DNA from: Trebonia sp964581815
GTDB lineage: Bacteria; Actinomycetota; Actinomycetes; Streptosporangiales; Streptosporangiaceae
Assembly (NCBI GenBank): GCA_964581815.1
Contig: CAZORE010000005.1
Span: forward strand, 62,001 to 126,000
Reading direction: 5' to 3'
DNA length: 64,000 bases
In this document: in pieces, positions 35,596-43,937 of the stretch
How positions within the stretch are numbered: the first letter of the stretch is position 1
Layout of the letters: every line of letters begins with the position of its first letter
Notes under the pieces: generated by a model
What the model saw: only the letters and a program-made list of their open reading frames with translations
What the model was told of the DNA's origin: nothing
Database searches by the model: none
Translations under genes and position numbers: made by a program

Positions 35596-35624
35596 CCGCG
35601 GACCCGTCGGATAGGTTTCGTGGC

Positions 35625-36989
35625 ATGACGCGCAAGGTGAGCGTTGCGATGAGGCGGGGGCGGCTGGTGGAGCGGCACCGGCTCGCCGCGCCCGCTGAGA
35701 CCGTTGCCGAGGCCGCGGCGTCGCTGGTGGCGCTGCACGCCACCGACCCGGTGACCGTCTACCTGTCGGCGCGGGCGCGCAGCGGGTGCACGGCGCAGGA
35801 CGTCGACGCGGCGCTGTACACGGAGCGGAACGTGGTCCGGATGCTCGGCATGCGGCGGACCGTGTTCGTGGTCCCCGCGGATTTCGCTGGGGTGGTGCAG
35901 GCGGCGTGCACCGACGACGTCGCCAGGCGGCTGCGACGGCAGCTGGAGAAGGACCTGGCGAACGGCGGGGTCGGCGACGGCGACCCGGCCGGGTGGCTGC
36001 GGTCGCTCGAGGACGGGGTGCTGCGCGCGCTCGAGGGGCGGGGCGGCGGCGCTTCCGGTGCCCAGCTCGCCGCCGACGAGCCGCGGCTGCGGACGCAGCT
36101 GAGCTACTCGCTTGACAAGGCGTACGGCGGGACGGCCAACATCACCTCGCGGGTGCTTGTGCTGATCGCGGCCGAGGGGCGGATGATCAGGGGGCACCGG
36201 CGCGGCGGGATGACGTCGGGGCAGTTCGAGTGGTTCCTCCCGGGTACGTGGCTGGGCGGCGCCGGCGAGCCGGGCCGGCCCGGCAACCGCCTTGCCGCCG
36301 GCCCCGACGCGGGCCCCGACGCTGGCCTCGGCGCTGGCCTCGNNNNNNNNNNNNNNNNNNNNNNNNNNNNNNNNNNNNNNNNNNNNNNNNNNNNNNNNNN
36401 NNNNNNNNNNNNNNNNNNNNNNNNNNNNNNNNNNNNNNNNNNCGCTGGCCTCGGCGCTGGCCTCGACCCGGGCGCGGCCCGGGCGGAACTGGCCCGGCGC
36501 TGGCTGACCGCCTTCGGGCCCGCGCCGGCCGCCGACCTCCAGTGGTGGGCGGGCTGGACCGGCGCCCAGACCAAGGCGGCGCTCACCGCGCTGCCGGTGA
36601 CCGAGGTCGACCTGGACGGGCAGCCGGGCGTGGTCCTCGGAGGTGACCTTGAATTCCCCGCGGACGCGCCGCCGGCGGCCGCGCTGCTGCCCGCGCTTGA
36701 CCCGACGCCGATGGGCTGGCAGTCGCGGTCGTGGTACCTGGGCCCGCACGCGGCCACGCTGTTCGACCGGACCGGCAACATCGGGCCGACCGTGTGGTGG
36801 GCCGGACGCGTGGTCGGCGGCTGGGCCCAGCGCGCGTCTGGCGAGGTGACCTGCCGGCTGCTTGAGGACATCGGGGCGGACGGCGCGGCGGCCGTGGCCG
36901 CGGAGGCGGCCGCGCTCGAGGCGTGGCTGGGCCCGGCCCGGGTGACCCCCCGGTTCCGCACGCCCCTGGAGCGCGAGCTGGTGATGTGA
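35625..36989 (+). CDS. Winged-helix (AlkZ-like, HTH_42) protein interrupted by a gap
   Basis: Readable as one frame across 100 N (454 codons if the gap were true length). The N-terminal half has the family block LVALHATDPVTVYLSARA and RTVFVVPADFAG; the C-terminal half has DPTPMGWQSRSWYLG and RTGNIGPTVWWAGRVVGGW. Relatives include the DNA interstrand-crosslink glycosylase AlkZ, but the catalytic QDP-type motif reads HATDP here, as in many non-AlkZ members, so glycosylase activity is doubtful. The gap falls in a tandem repeat coding for Gly-Leu-Gly-Ala. Start ATG 35625. Confidence 0.82.
   Translation: MTRKVSVAMRRGRLVERHRLAAPAETVAEAAASLVALHATDPVTVYLSARARSGCTAQDVDAALYTERNVVRMLGMRRTVFVVPADFAGVVQAACTDDVARRLRRQLEKDLANGGVGDGDPAGWLRSLEDGVLRALEGRGGGASGAQLAADEPRLRTQLSYSLDKAYGGTANITSRVLVLIAAEGRMIRGHRRGGMTSGQFEWFLPGTWLGGAGEPGRPGNRLAAGPDAGPDAGLGAGLXXXXXXXXXXXXXXXXXXXXXXXXXXXXXXXXXXAGLGAGLDPGAARAELARRWLTAFGPAPAADLQWWAGWTGAQTKAALTALPVTEVDLDGQPGVVLGGDLEFPADAPPAAALLPALDPTPMGWQSRSWYLGPHAATLFDRTGNIGPTVWWAGRVVGGWAQRASGEVTCRLLEDIGADGAAAVAAEAAALEAWLGPARVTPRFRTPLERELVM
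36319..36466. repeat. 12-bp tandem repeat holding an assembly gap (N at 36343-36442)
   Basis: CGCTGGCCTCGG-type units occur on both sides of 100 N (36319-36342 and 36443-36466), encoding repeated AGLGAGLD residues. The assembler very likely failed to span a longer tandem array; copy number is unknown. Confidence 0.85.
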
Positions 36990-37029
36990 GTGCGCCGTCC
37001 TTAGCGCAGCCGGATCCCGCCGCCGATGG

Positions 37030-38106
37030 TCACCGTGGCCCCGCTGGCAAGGGCGCCGCTGTGCGGCTGACGGCGGTCCCCGCCGGCGGCTGGAAGACGG
37101 GGGCCTGGGCCATGGCAAACGGGGTGTTGCCGACCGGGGTGGTGGCGGTCACCGTGTTGGTGGCGGTGTCAATCACCGCGACGGTGTTGGTGCCGGCGTC
37201 GGCGACGAAGGCGGCGGTGCCGGACATCAGGACGCCGACCGGCTCGCTCCCGGCGGGAATGGTGGCGGTGACCGTGTTCGTCGCGGTGTCAATCACCGCG
37301 ACGTCGCCGGCGTTCTCGTTGGCCACGTAGGCACGGGTGCCGTCGGGCGTGAGGGCCAGGCCTTCGGGCCCGGGTCCGGTCGGGATGACGGCGGTGATCG
37401 CGTTGGTCGCCGTGTCGATCACGAAGACATTGCCGGAATTGAAGTCGGCCACGTAGGCACGTGTCCCGTCCGGGCTGATCGCGATGTCGGTCGGGGTGTC
37501 CATGCCGGACCCGCTGATGGTCGTGATGACGGTGTTGGTCGTCGCGTCGATCACCGAGACCGAGTTGCTGACGAGGTTGGCGACGTAGACGCGGGACCCG
37601 TCCGGGGTGACCGCGATGCTGGACGCATAGAAGCCGACCGGGATGACCGTGGTCACCGTGTCCGTGCTCGTATCGATCACGTATACGGCGCTGGAGTACT
37701 TGAGGTACGTGAACGTGACATAGGCGGTCGTGCCGTCAGGTGAGAGCGCGATCGCATGCGGGAGCCCGCTGAGCGGGATGGTGGCGGTCACCGTGTTCGT
37801 CGCCGTGCTGATCACCGACACGTCGTTACTGCCCTCGTTGACGACCCAGGCCTGGGAGTAGTCCGGCGTGACCGCGACCCCGACGGGATATGAGCCGACA
37901 GGGACGGTCGCCACGACCGTGTTGGTCGTGGGATCGACCACGGAGATCGAGCTGCCGCGCAGGTTGGCGACGTAGACGTCATGGGTCGCGGCGCTGGCCC
38001 GCGTCGCGGCCCCGGCGCTCAGGGCGGCCGCCGCGAGGAGGGCAGCCATGGCGCACCGCGCCCAGCCCCGGCAGGCGCGCGGTCGGAAACAGGTACTCGC
38101 TGTCAA
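37030..38106 (-). CDS. Secreted YncE/YVTN-type beta-propeller protein
   Basis: A 358-residue exported protein. A signal peptide (about 1-39) is followed by about seven repeats of the YVTN pattern, each with VYVANxxSNSVSVIDTATNTVTATIPVG wording, forming a seven-bladed propeller. Such proteins bind ligands or DNA at the surface, with no proven enzyme activity. The start is TTG 38106: AAGGGGGAA sits five bases upstream, and no ATG or GTG nearby has a ribosome site. The C-terminal tail is Pro/Ala-rich. Neighbours on both sides are unrelated. Confidence 0.88.
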   Translation of the reverse strand: MTASTCFRPRACRGWARCAMAALLAAAALSAGAATRASAATHDVYVANLRGSSISVVDPTTNTVVATVPVGSYPVGVAVTPDYSQAWVVNEGSNDVSVISTATNTVTATIPLSGLPHAIALSPDGTTAYVTFTYLKYSSAVYVIDTSTDTVTTVIPVGFYASSIAVTPDGSRVYVANLVSNSVSVIDATTNTVITTISGSGMDTPTDIAISPDGTRAYVADFNSGNVFVIDTATNAITAVIPTGPGPEGLALTPDGTRAYVANENAGDVAVIDTATNTVTATIPAGSEPVGVLMSGTAAFVADAGTNTVAVIDTATNTVTATTPVGNTPFAMAQAPVFQPPAGTAVSRTAAPLPAGPR

Positions 38107-38339
38107 CGTTCCCCCTTAACCGTGCGGCGCCCGGCCCACATCGCGTATCGGCTGGGCCCGCCGCTCCCGCACTATCGTGACACACCGTCACCTTGAATAA
38201 CGGAATGTCAGTGGACTCGCGCGGACTTCACCGAACCAGGCGGTCCGCTAGACAAGTAACTCCAAGGGGCGGCGCGCAGCGGGGGCGATGACGCCGAGGG
38301 CGAGTGGCCCGCGAGCGTTTATCTCCGGTGGGCAGGCGG

Positions 38340-39824
38340 TTACCGCAGCTGCCAGGTCGGCCCGGCGGCGGTGTCGGTTACCTGTACGCCGAGGGCGTCG
38401 AGCTCGGCGCGGATCTCGTCGGCGCGGGCCCAGTTCCGCTCTTTGCGGGCCTGGGTGCGCTCGGCGATCAAGCGCTCGATCGCCGCGATCTCCTCCGGGG
38501 CAAGGTCGTCCGCCGGGCGGCGCTGGTCCACCTCGGACGGTTCCAGGTCGCCGAGGCGCAGGCCCAGCAGGGCGTCGGCGGCGGCAACCACCACGCGCAG
38601 GCCCTCGGGGGTGACGTCCGGGACGCGGAGCGCCTCCTGGAGGATGGCGAGCAGCTTGGGGGTGGCGAGGTCGGTCGCGATCGCGGCGTCGACCGCCTCC
38701 ACGTAGGCGAGCGCGGCCTTGTCGTCGACCGCGTCGGCGAGCGCGCGGGCCTGGTCCAGGGTTTCCACCGCCGGGAGCGGGCGGAGCGGGGCTACCCGGG
38801 CGATGAGCCGGCGCAGCGTCGCCTGGGCCGCGTCCATCGCCGTCATGGTGAAGTCGAGCTGGCTGCGGTAGTGCCCGCCGAGCAGGAACAGCCGGTAGGC
38901 CATCGGATGGTAGCCCGATTCGACCAGGTCGGCCAGGCGCAGGGTATGGCCGGCGGACTTGGCGATCTTCTGCGCGTCAAGTAGAACCCACTCGTTGTGC
39001 AGCCAGTACCGCACCCACGGCCGGTCGTCTTCGAGAAACGCCTCGCTCTGCGCGATCTCGTTGACGTGGTGCAGTTCCCGGTGGTCGACGCCGCCGGTGT
39101 GGATGTCGAAGTGCTCGCCGAGCAGCGACATCGACATCACCGAGCATTCCAGGTGCCAGCCCGGCGCGCCCCAGCCCCACGGCGAGTTCCAGCGCATGAT
39201 GCGGCGGACGCCCGGCTCCTCGGCGCGCCACAGCGCGAAGTCGCTGCCCAGCTTGCGCCCCTCGACGTGCTCGACGCGGCCGGTCTCCCGCTGGCCGGCC
39301 AGGTCGAGCAGGGCGAGCTGGCCGTAGCCGGGCGACTTGGAGGTGTCGAAGTACAGGCCGGACGGCAGCTCGTAGGTGTAGCCCTTGTCCTCGAGCACCT
39401 TCGCGAACTCGATCATCTGGTCCACGTAGGCGCTGGCCCGCGGGTACACGTCGGCCGGCTGCACGTTCAGCGCGGCCAGCGCCGCCAGCCAGTCCTGCGT
39501 GTAGAACTCCGCGATCTCCTCCACCGACCGGCGTTCCCGCGCCGCGGCGACCTCGAGCTTGTCCTCGCCGGTGTCGGAGTCGGCGACGGCGTGCCCCACG
39601 TCGGTGATGTTGACGACGTGCCGTACCGCGATGCCCTTCCAGCGCAGCGCCCGGCGCAGCGTGTCGGCGAACACGTACGGCCGCATGTTGCCGAGGTGCT
39701 GGTAGGCGTAGACGGTGGGTCCGCAGCTGTACAAGCCCACGACATCGGCGGACGGCGTGAAGTCCTCGGTGAGCCGCCCGAGCGAGTTGTAGAGCCTGAG
39801 CTGATGACCTGTCACCCAAGCCAT
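38340..39824 (-). CDS. cysS: Cysteinyl-tRNA synthetase, divergent type
   Basis: A 494-residue class I synthetase that charges tRNA-Cys. The catalytic motifs are variant: HIGH reads HLGN in CGPTVYAYQHLGNM and KMSKS reads KIAKS in LLDAQKIAKSAGHT. Zinc ligands are visible as Cys in YSCGPT, Cys in HLECSVM and His in GGVDHRELHH. A DALR-type helical domain and a short basic C-terminus (QARKERNWARADEIRAEL) are present. Mycothiol ligase MshC is related but shorter and lacks the DALR region. ATG 39824 lies 8 bp after the fadD stop without a ribosome site, so coupled translation is likely. Confidence 0.87.
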   Translation of the reverse strand: MAWVTGHQLRLYNSLGRLTEDFTPSADVVGLYSCGPTVYAYQHLGNMRPYVFADTLRRALRWKGIAVRHVVNITDVGHAVADSDTGEDKLEVAAARERRSVEEIAEFYTQDWLAALAALNVQPADVYPRASAYVDQMIEFAKVLEDKGYTYELPSGLYFDTSKSPGYGQLALLDLAGQRETGRVEHVEGRKLGSDFALWRAEEPGVRRIMRWNSPWGWGAPGWHLECSVMSMSLLGEHFDIHTGGVDHRELHHVNEIAQSEAFLEDDRPWVRYWLHNEWVLLDAQKIAKSAGHTLRLADLVESGYHPMAYRLFLLGGHYRSQLDFTMTAMDAAQATLRRLIARVAPLRPLPAVETLDQARALADAVDDKAALAYVEAVDAAIATDLATPKLLAILQEALRVPDVTPEGLRVVVAAADALLGLRLGDLEPSEVDQRRPADDLAPEEIAAIERLIAERTQARKERNWARADEIRAELDALGVQVTDTAAGPTWQLR

Positions 39825-39832
39825 GATAGGGG

Positions 39833-41677
39833 TTAGCCGTACAGCTCCTCGATCTCCTTGGCGTAGCGGTCGATGATCACCCGGCGCTTGCGCTTCATCG
39901 AGGGGGTGAGCTCGCCCGACTGCGTGGTCCACTCGGCCGGCAGCAGCACCCACCGGCGTACCTGCTCGGGCCGGGCCAGGTGTGAGTTGGCCTCCGCGAC
40001 GCCGCGCTCAACCTCCGCCAGAACGTCGGCGTGCTTCGCCAGCTCAGCGACCGACTCGAACGGGATGTCGCGCGCCCGCGCCCAGGCCGGCGCCGCGTCC
40101 GGGTCGAGCACCAGCAGCGCGGTCACGTAGTTGCGCCGGTCCCCGATCGCGCAGGCCTGGCCGATCAGCGGGTGCCGCTGCAGCTCATACTCCACCTGGG
40201 CGGGCGAGACGTTCTTGCCGCCGGAGGTGATGATGAGCTCCTTCTTCCGGTCGACGATCCGCAGGAAGCCCGCGTCGTCGAGCTGCCCGATGTCACCCGT
40301 GTGCAGCCAGCCGTCGGCGTCGATCGTGGCCAGGGTCAGTTCCGGGTCCTTGTAGTAGCCGCCCATCACCAGCGGGCCGCGGACCAGGACCTCGCCGTCG
40401 TCGGCGATGGCTACCTCAATACCGGGGAACGCCGGGCCGACCGCCCCGGTGCGGGCCGTCTTCGGCGCGGCGAGCGTCGCGGCGTTGGACAGCTCGCTCA
40501 TCCCCCAGCCCTCGGTCAGCGGCACGCCGAGCGCGCGGAAGAACTCGACGATCTCCGGGTCGATTGGTGCCGCGCCGGTGGTCGCGATCTTGCACTGGTC
40601 AAGCCCGATCCTGGTGCGCACCGCCTGCTTGACCGCGTCGGGCAGCGCACGGACCGCCGCGGGATCGACGGTGGGCAGCGCGCCCCGCAACGCGGCGTGC
40701 AGCTTCTCCCACACCCGGGGGATGCCGATCAGCGCGGTCGGGTGGACCTGCGCGGCGACCTCGAAGAGTTTCAGCTGGTCGGGACAGTAGGCCAGGGTGA
40801 CCGGGTGGGCCAGTGGTCCCCAGTGGTCCACGGTGCGCCCGGTGACGTGCGCCATCGGCAGGTAGGAGACCAGCGTGGCGGTGCCGTCCTCGCCCACCTG
40901 GTCCTCAAGCGGTATCACCCGCAGCGTCGCCTGCTGGCCGTAGCGGACGTTCCGGTGGGTGATCATCACGGCCTTGGGGCTGCCGGTGGTGCCCGAGGTG
41001 TAGATGAGCGTCGCCAGGGTGTCCGGCGTAACCCGCCGCCAGCCGCGCTCGAAGGCGCCGGGATCGAGTTCCGCCTCGGCGTGGCCGAGGTCAAGCAGCG
41101 CCTGCCAGCCGAGCGCCTGCGTCTCGCCCGGCGGTGTCCCTCCCTGCTGTGCCCCCTCGCCGTCGTGCGTCACGTCACGTGCGGTCTCGTCGCCGAGCAC
41201 CACGACCGCGCGCAGCTGCGGCAGCCGGTCCTGTATCGAGTCGAGCACGGGCAGGAACTCACGCTCGACGATCACCACGGTCGCCGCGCAGTGGCCGATG
41301 ATGTCCGCGGCCTGCTCCGGGGCGACGGTGGGGTAGATGAAGACCGGGACGCCGCTGGCGTGCATCACCGCGTAGTCGGCGATCGTCGCCTCCGACCGGT
41401 TCCGCGACCAGACCGCCACGAACTCGCCGGGCCGGAGCCCGGCCGCGACGAGGCCGAGGGCCGCGTCCCGTACCTGTTCGTGCAGCTGCCGGTAGGTCAG
41501 CGACCGCCACTCGCCGTCGGCCTGCCAGCGGTGCGCCAGCACGTCGGGGGCCTGCGCCACCGTCTCGGCGAATTCGGTGAGCAGCGTCGAGCCCGCGATC
41601 TCGGCCTCGATCTCGGCACGGGCGGCGGCCACGTCCTCGGGGACACCGGACCAGTCAGTGAAAGTCATGGCGAACAT
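39833..41677 (-). CDS. fadD: Long-chain acyl-CoA synthetase / AMP-forming ligase
   Basis: A 614-residue adenylate-forming enzyme that activates fatty acids to acyl-CoA. The P-loop-like motif is LIYTSGTTGSPKAVMITHRN, A5 is EGWGMSELSNAATLA, A7 HTGDIGQLDDAGFLRIVDRKKELIITSGG, and Lys of A10 is in PSMKRKRRVI. Length and the terminal KRRVIIDRYAKEIEELY fit the FadD15-like group. It is first of a two-gene unit with cysS and is divergent from the HAF-repeat gene. The start is ATG 41677 or ATG 41668. Confidence 0.92.
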   Translation of the reverse strand: MFAMTFTDWSGVPEDVAAARAEIEAEIAGSTLLTEFAETVAQAPDVLAHRWQADGEWRSLTYRQLHEQVRDAALGLVAAGLRPGEFVAVWSRNRSEATIADYAVMHASGVPVFIYPTVAPEQAADIIGHCAATVVIVEREFLPVLDSIQDRLPQLRAVVVLGDETARDVTHDGEGAQQGGTPPGETQALGWQALLDLGHAEAELDPGAFERGWRRVTPDTLATLIYTSGTTGSPKAVMITHRNVRYGQQATLRVIPLEDQVGEDGTATLVSYLPMAHVTGRTVDHWGPLAHPVTLAYCPDQLKLFEVAAQVHPTALIGIPRVWEKLHAALRGALPTVDPAAVRALPDAVKQAVRTRIGLDQCKIATTGAAPIDPEIVEFFRALGVPLTEGWGMSELSNAATLAAPKTARTGAVGPAFPGIEVAIADDGEVLVRGPLVMGGYYKDPELTLATIDADGWLHTGDIGQLDDAGFLRIVDRKKELIITSGGKNVSPAQVEYELQRHPLIGQACAIGDRRNYVTALLVLDPDAAPAWARARDIPFESVAELAKHADVLAEVERGVAEANSHLARPEQVRRWVLLPAEWTTQSGELTPSMKRKRRVIIDRYAKEIEELYG

Positions 41678-41716
41678 TGTGGCCCGATCGCCGTCCGCTG
41701 ACCAGTCGGCAAGATC

Positions 41717-41732
41717 GATATTTGTAGATATC
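41717..41732. promoter_or_regulatory. Palindrome in the fadD / HAF divergent promoter
   Basis: GATATTTGTAGATATC has perfect GATAT/ATATC arms around six bases, in the 184-bp gap between two divergent genes. It sits 40 bp before fadD and is a plausible repressor operator (inference). Confidence 0.4.
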
Positions 41733-41861
41733 TGGAATGGCGCCGGGGAGTGCGCTGGCCCCGGATTTACCGGGAAACCGTCTCGACCGCCCGCCGACCG
41801 CTATGTTCGTAGCGAAGTCAACCGAACACGCAACGCTACGGGAAGGCCGGGAGGAACTCCG

Positions 41862-43625
41862 ATGAGCAAGATCAGCCGGCGGGGCCGGCGGATCGCGGCC
41901 GCGGCGGTGACCGCTGGCGCCGCGGCCGCGGGCACCTCGCTGTCGGGGGGGATGCTGAGCGCCCCGGCCCTGGCGGACATCGTGCGGGCGGCGCCGACGG
42001 TGACCGCCGCGCCCACGCCGACTGTGACCGGGAGCGACACGGTCAGCTACGGCTTCAGAACCCTGGACAACCAGGCGGACCCAACGTTCAACCAGCTGCT
42101 CGGGATCAACAACGACGGCACGATCGCCGGGTACTTCGGCTCCAGTGCGGCCGGCCACCCGAACAAGGGCTACCTGCTCCTCCCGCCGCACGGGCACGGG
42201 AGCTACCGGAGCGAGAACTTCCCCAGCTCCGTGCAGACCCAGGTCACCGGGCTGAACAACCGTGGCGTGACGGTCGGGTTCTGGTCGTCCATGAATAACG
42301 CCAGCATGGTCAACGACAACTCTGGCTTCTGGGCGCTGGGCGGCCAGTTCTTCAACGCGAACTTCCCGACCGGGGCGTCTGCCCGCCCGCCGGTGGACCA
42401 GTTGCTCGGCGTCAACGACAGCGACGTCGCGGTCGGCTTCTGGACCGACGCCAACGGCAGCAACCACGGCTATACAGTGAACGTCACCACCGCGAACTTC
42501 GGCTCGGTGATCGACCCGAACGCGCCGGGCGCCAGCCTGACCGCCGCCGCGATCAACTCGGGCGGCGACATCGCGGGGTTCTACGTCAACCCAGCCAACG
42601 GGAACACCGACGGCTTCCTCAAGGCCGGCGGTGAGTTCATCGACCTGTCCGTGCCCGGCGCGTCGACCACGATGGCGCTCGGCGTGAACGACCACGACGA
42701 GGTAGTCGGCACGTACACGGCCGGCAGCGGCAGCAGCGCGGCCGTGCACGGGTTCAGCTGGACGCTAGACGGCGGCTTCCAGAACATCGATGACCCGCAC
42801 GGCATGGGCACTACCACGGTCAACGGCGTGAACGACGCCGGCGACCTGGTCGGGTTCTACGTGGACAGCGCCGGCAACACGGACGGGATGCTCGCGGCCC
42901 CCACGGCAACAGTTCAGGTCCCGCTGACGCCGATGCCCCAGGGCACGGTCAGGGTCGGCCGCGACAGCTCCGGCGCCGTTGACGCCACCATATCCGCCTT
43001 CGGGCTGACGCCGGGCTCGTCGCACTCGGTGGAGCTGGTGAACGGGGCCGGCGGCATTGTCGCCTCCTTCGGTACGCTGACCGCGAACAGCGGGGGCAAC
43101 GCGCAGGCGACCCTGGACAGCGGGTACAAGTTCACCGCCGGCCCGTGGTACGTGGTGCTCCGCAACGGCACGGCCGACGACCCGGTCTCCGCCGAGCCCA
43201 TCGCGGAGACTACCGGGTACACCGGCGGCACGAGCACCTACCAGCTCACCCCGGTCGAGGCCGGCTCGAACGGGAGGAGCTACGGCACCCCGCAGGGCTC
43301 GGCCGTCGTCAGCTACGACCCGAACACGCAGGCCATCTCGGTCACCGTGAACGCCAGCGGGCTTGCCCCCGGCGCGCACGCAGCGCACATCCACCTCGGC
43401 AGCTGCCAGTCGCAGGGCGCCGTGCAGTACATGCTGACTGACTTCACGGCCGACGGCAACGGCCAGATCGTGAATGAGACCCGGACGGCCGTGAACGTGA
43501 CCACCCCGCTGCCCGCCAGCGGCTGGTACCTCAACCTGCACCAGGGCAACAGCAACAACATCCTGGCCAACGGCAGCCCGACGATCAACTTCCGCCCGCT
43601 GCTCTGCGGCAACATCGTGCCCTAG
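41862..43625 (+). CDS. Secreted HAF-repeat protein with C-terminal CHRD/SOD-like domain
   Basis: A 587-residue exported protein. The N-terminal signal (SRRGRRIAAAAVTAGAAAAG, cut near PALA) has a twin-arginine look. Residues about 60-345 carry six or more HAF-type repeats (GINNDGTIAGYF, GLNNRGVTVGFW, GVNDSDVAVGFW, GVNDHDEVVGTY, GVNDAGDLVGFY). A beta-sandwich follows (about 350-440), and the last about 135 residues resemble CHRD or SOD-like domains (GLAPGAHAAHIHLGSCQ). The function is unknown; surface binding or structure is possible. Start ATG 41862 follows GGGAGGAA; the frame is open to 41577 inside the fadD region but is not coding there. Confidence 0.85.
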   Translation: MSKISRRGRRIAAAAVTAGAAAAGTSLSGGMLSAPALADIVRAAPTVTAAPTPTVTGSDTVSYGFRTLDNQADPTFNQLLGINNDGTIAGYFGSSAAGHPNKGYLLLPPHGHGSYRSENFPSSVQTQVTGLNNRGVTVGFWSSMNNASMVNDNSGFWALGGQFFNANFPTGASARPPVDQLLGVNDSDVAVGFWTDANGSNHGYTVNVTTANFGSVIDPNAPGASLTAAAINSGGDIAGFYVNPANGNTDGFLKAGGEFIDLSVPGASTTMALGVNDHDEVVGTYTAGSGSSAAVHGFSWTLDGGFQNIDDPHGMGTTTVNGVNDAGDLVGFYVDSAGNTDGMLAAPTATVQVPLTPMPQGTVRVGRDSSGAVDATISAFGLTPGSSHSVELVNGAGGIVASFGTLTANSGGNAQATLDSGYKFTAGPWYVVLRNGTADDPVSAEPIAETTGYTGGTSTYQLTPVEAGSNGRSYGTPQGSAVVSYDPNTQAISVTVNASGLAPGAHAAHIHLGSCQSQGAVQYMLTDFTADGNGQIVNETRTAVNVTTPLPASGWYLNLHQGNSNNILANGSPTINFRPLLCGNIVP

Positions 43626-43635
43626 TAGGCCGGCC

Positions 43636-43734
43636 TCACCCGCGGCCGACCAGCCGCTGCGCGAGGGCCGTCGTCTCCGGCGCCGGGGGCACGCCCACCC
43701 GCTCCCGCAAGAGCGCGGTGAGCGCCTCGTAATG
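43636..43734 (-). pseudogene. C-terminal fragment of a bacterial transcriptional activation (BTAD) domain
   Basis: Read on the minus strand, the 32 codons before a TGA give a helix typical of BTAD ends (HYEALTALLRER, then VGVPPAPETTALAQRL). Nothing upstream continues it; its 5' side ends exactly where the HAF fragment begins. It is a gene relic of a SARP- or AfsR-type regulator. Confidence 0.65.
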
Positions 43735-43805
43735 CCGGCCTGGTCGGGTTCTACACCGACGCGGCGGGCAACACCGACGGGCTCCTCGCCACCGCGCACC
43801 GGTGA
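43735..43805 (+). pseudogene. Relic of a HAF-repeat gene 3' end
   Basis: The frame LVGFYTDAAGNTDGLLATAHR then TGA (43740-43805) matches LVGFYVDSAGNTDGMLA in the intact gene just upstream (near 42848). It has no start or upstream portion and abuts the BTAD relic, so it is a leftover of a second copy. Confidence 0.7.
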
Positions 43806-43818
43806 CGTTCTGACCCGT

Positions 43819-43848
43819 GGCCGCCCCGGCATCCTGGCCGGGGCGGCC
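43819..43848. terminator. Hairpin terminator, 12-bp perfect stem
   Basis: GGCCGCCCCGGC (43819-43830) pairs with 43837-43848 around ATCCTG. It follows the HAF relic by 13 bp and lies ahead of the phosphoesterase gene. The same six-base loop occurs in the hairpin at 21796-21833. Confidence 0.75.
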
Positions 43849-43937
43849 TTCGCGTCTGCCGGGCTGATAGGGCTACCGTCCGGAGTGGTCAACTGACATG
43901 ATTCGCCCGACGGGACCGCTAACGGGAGGTTGCTCCG

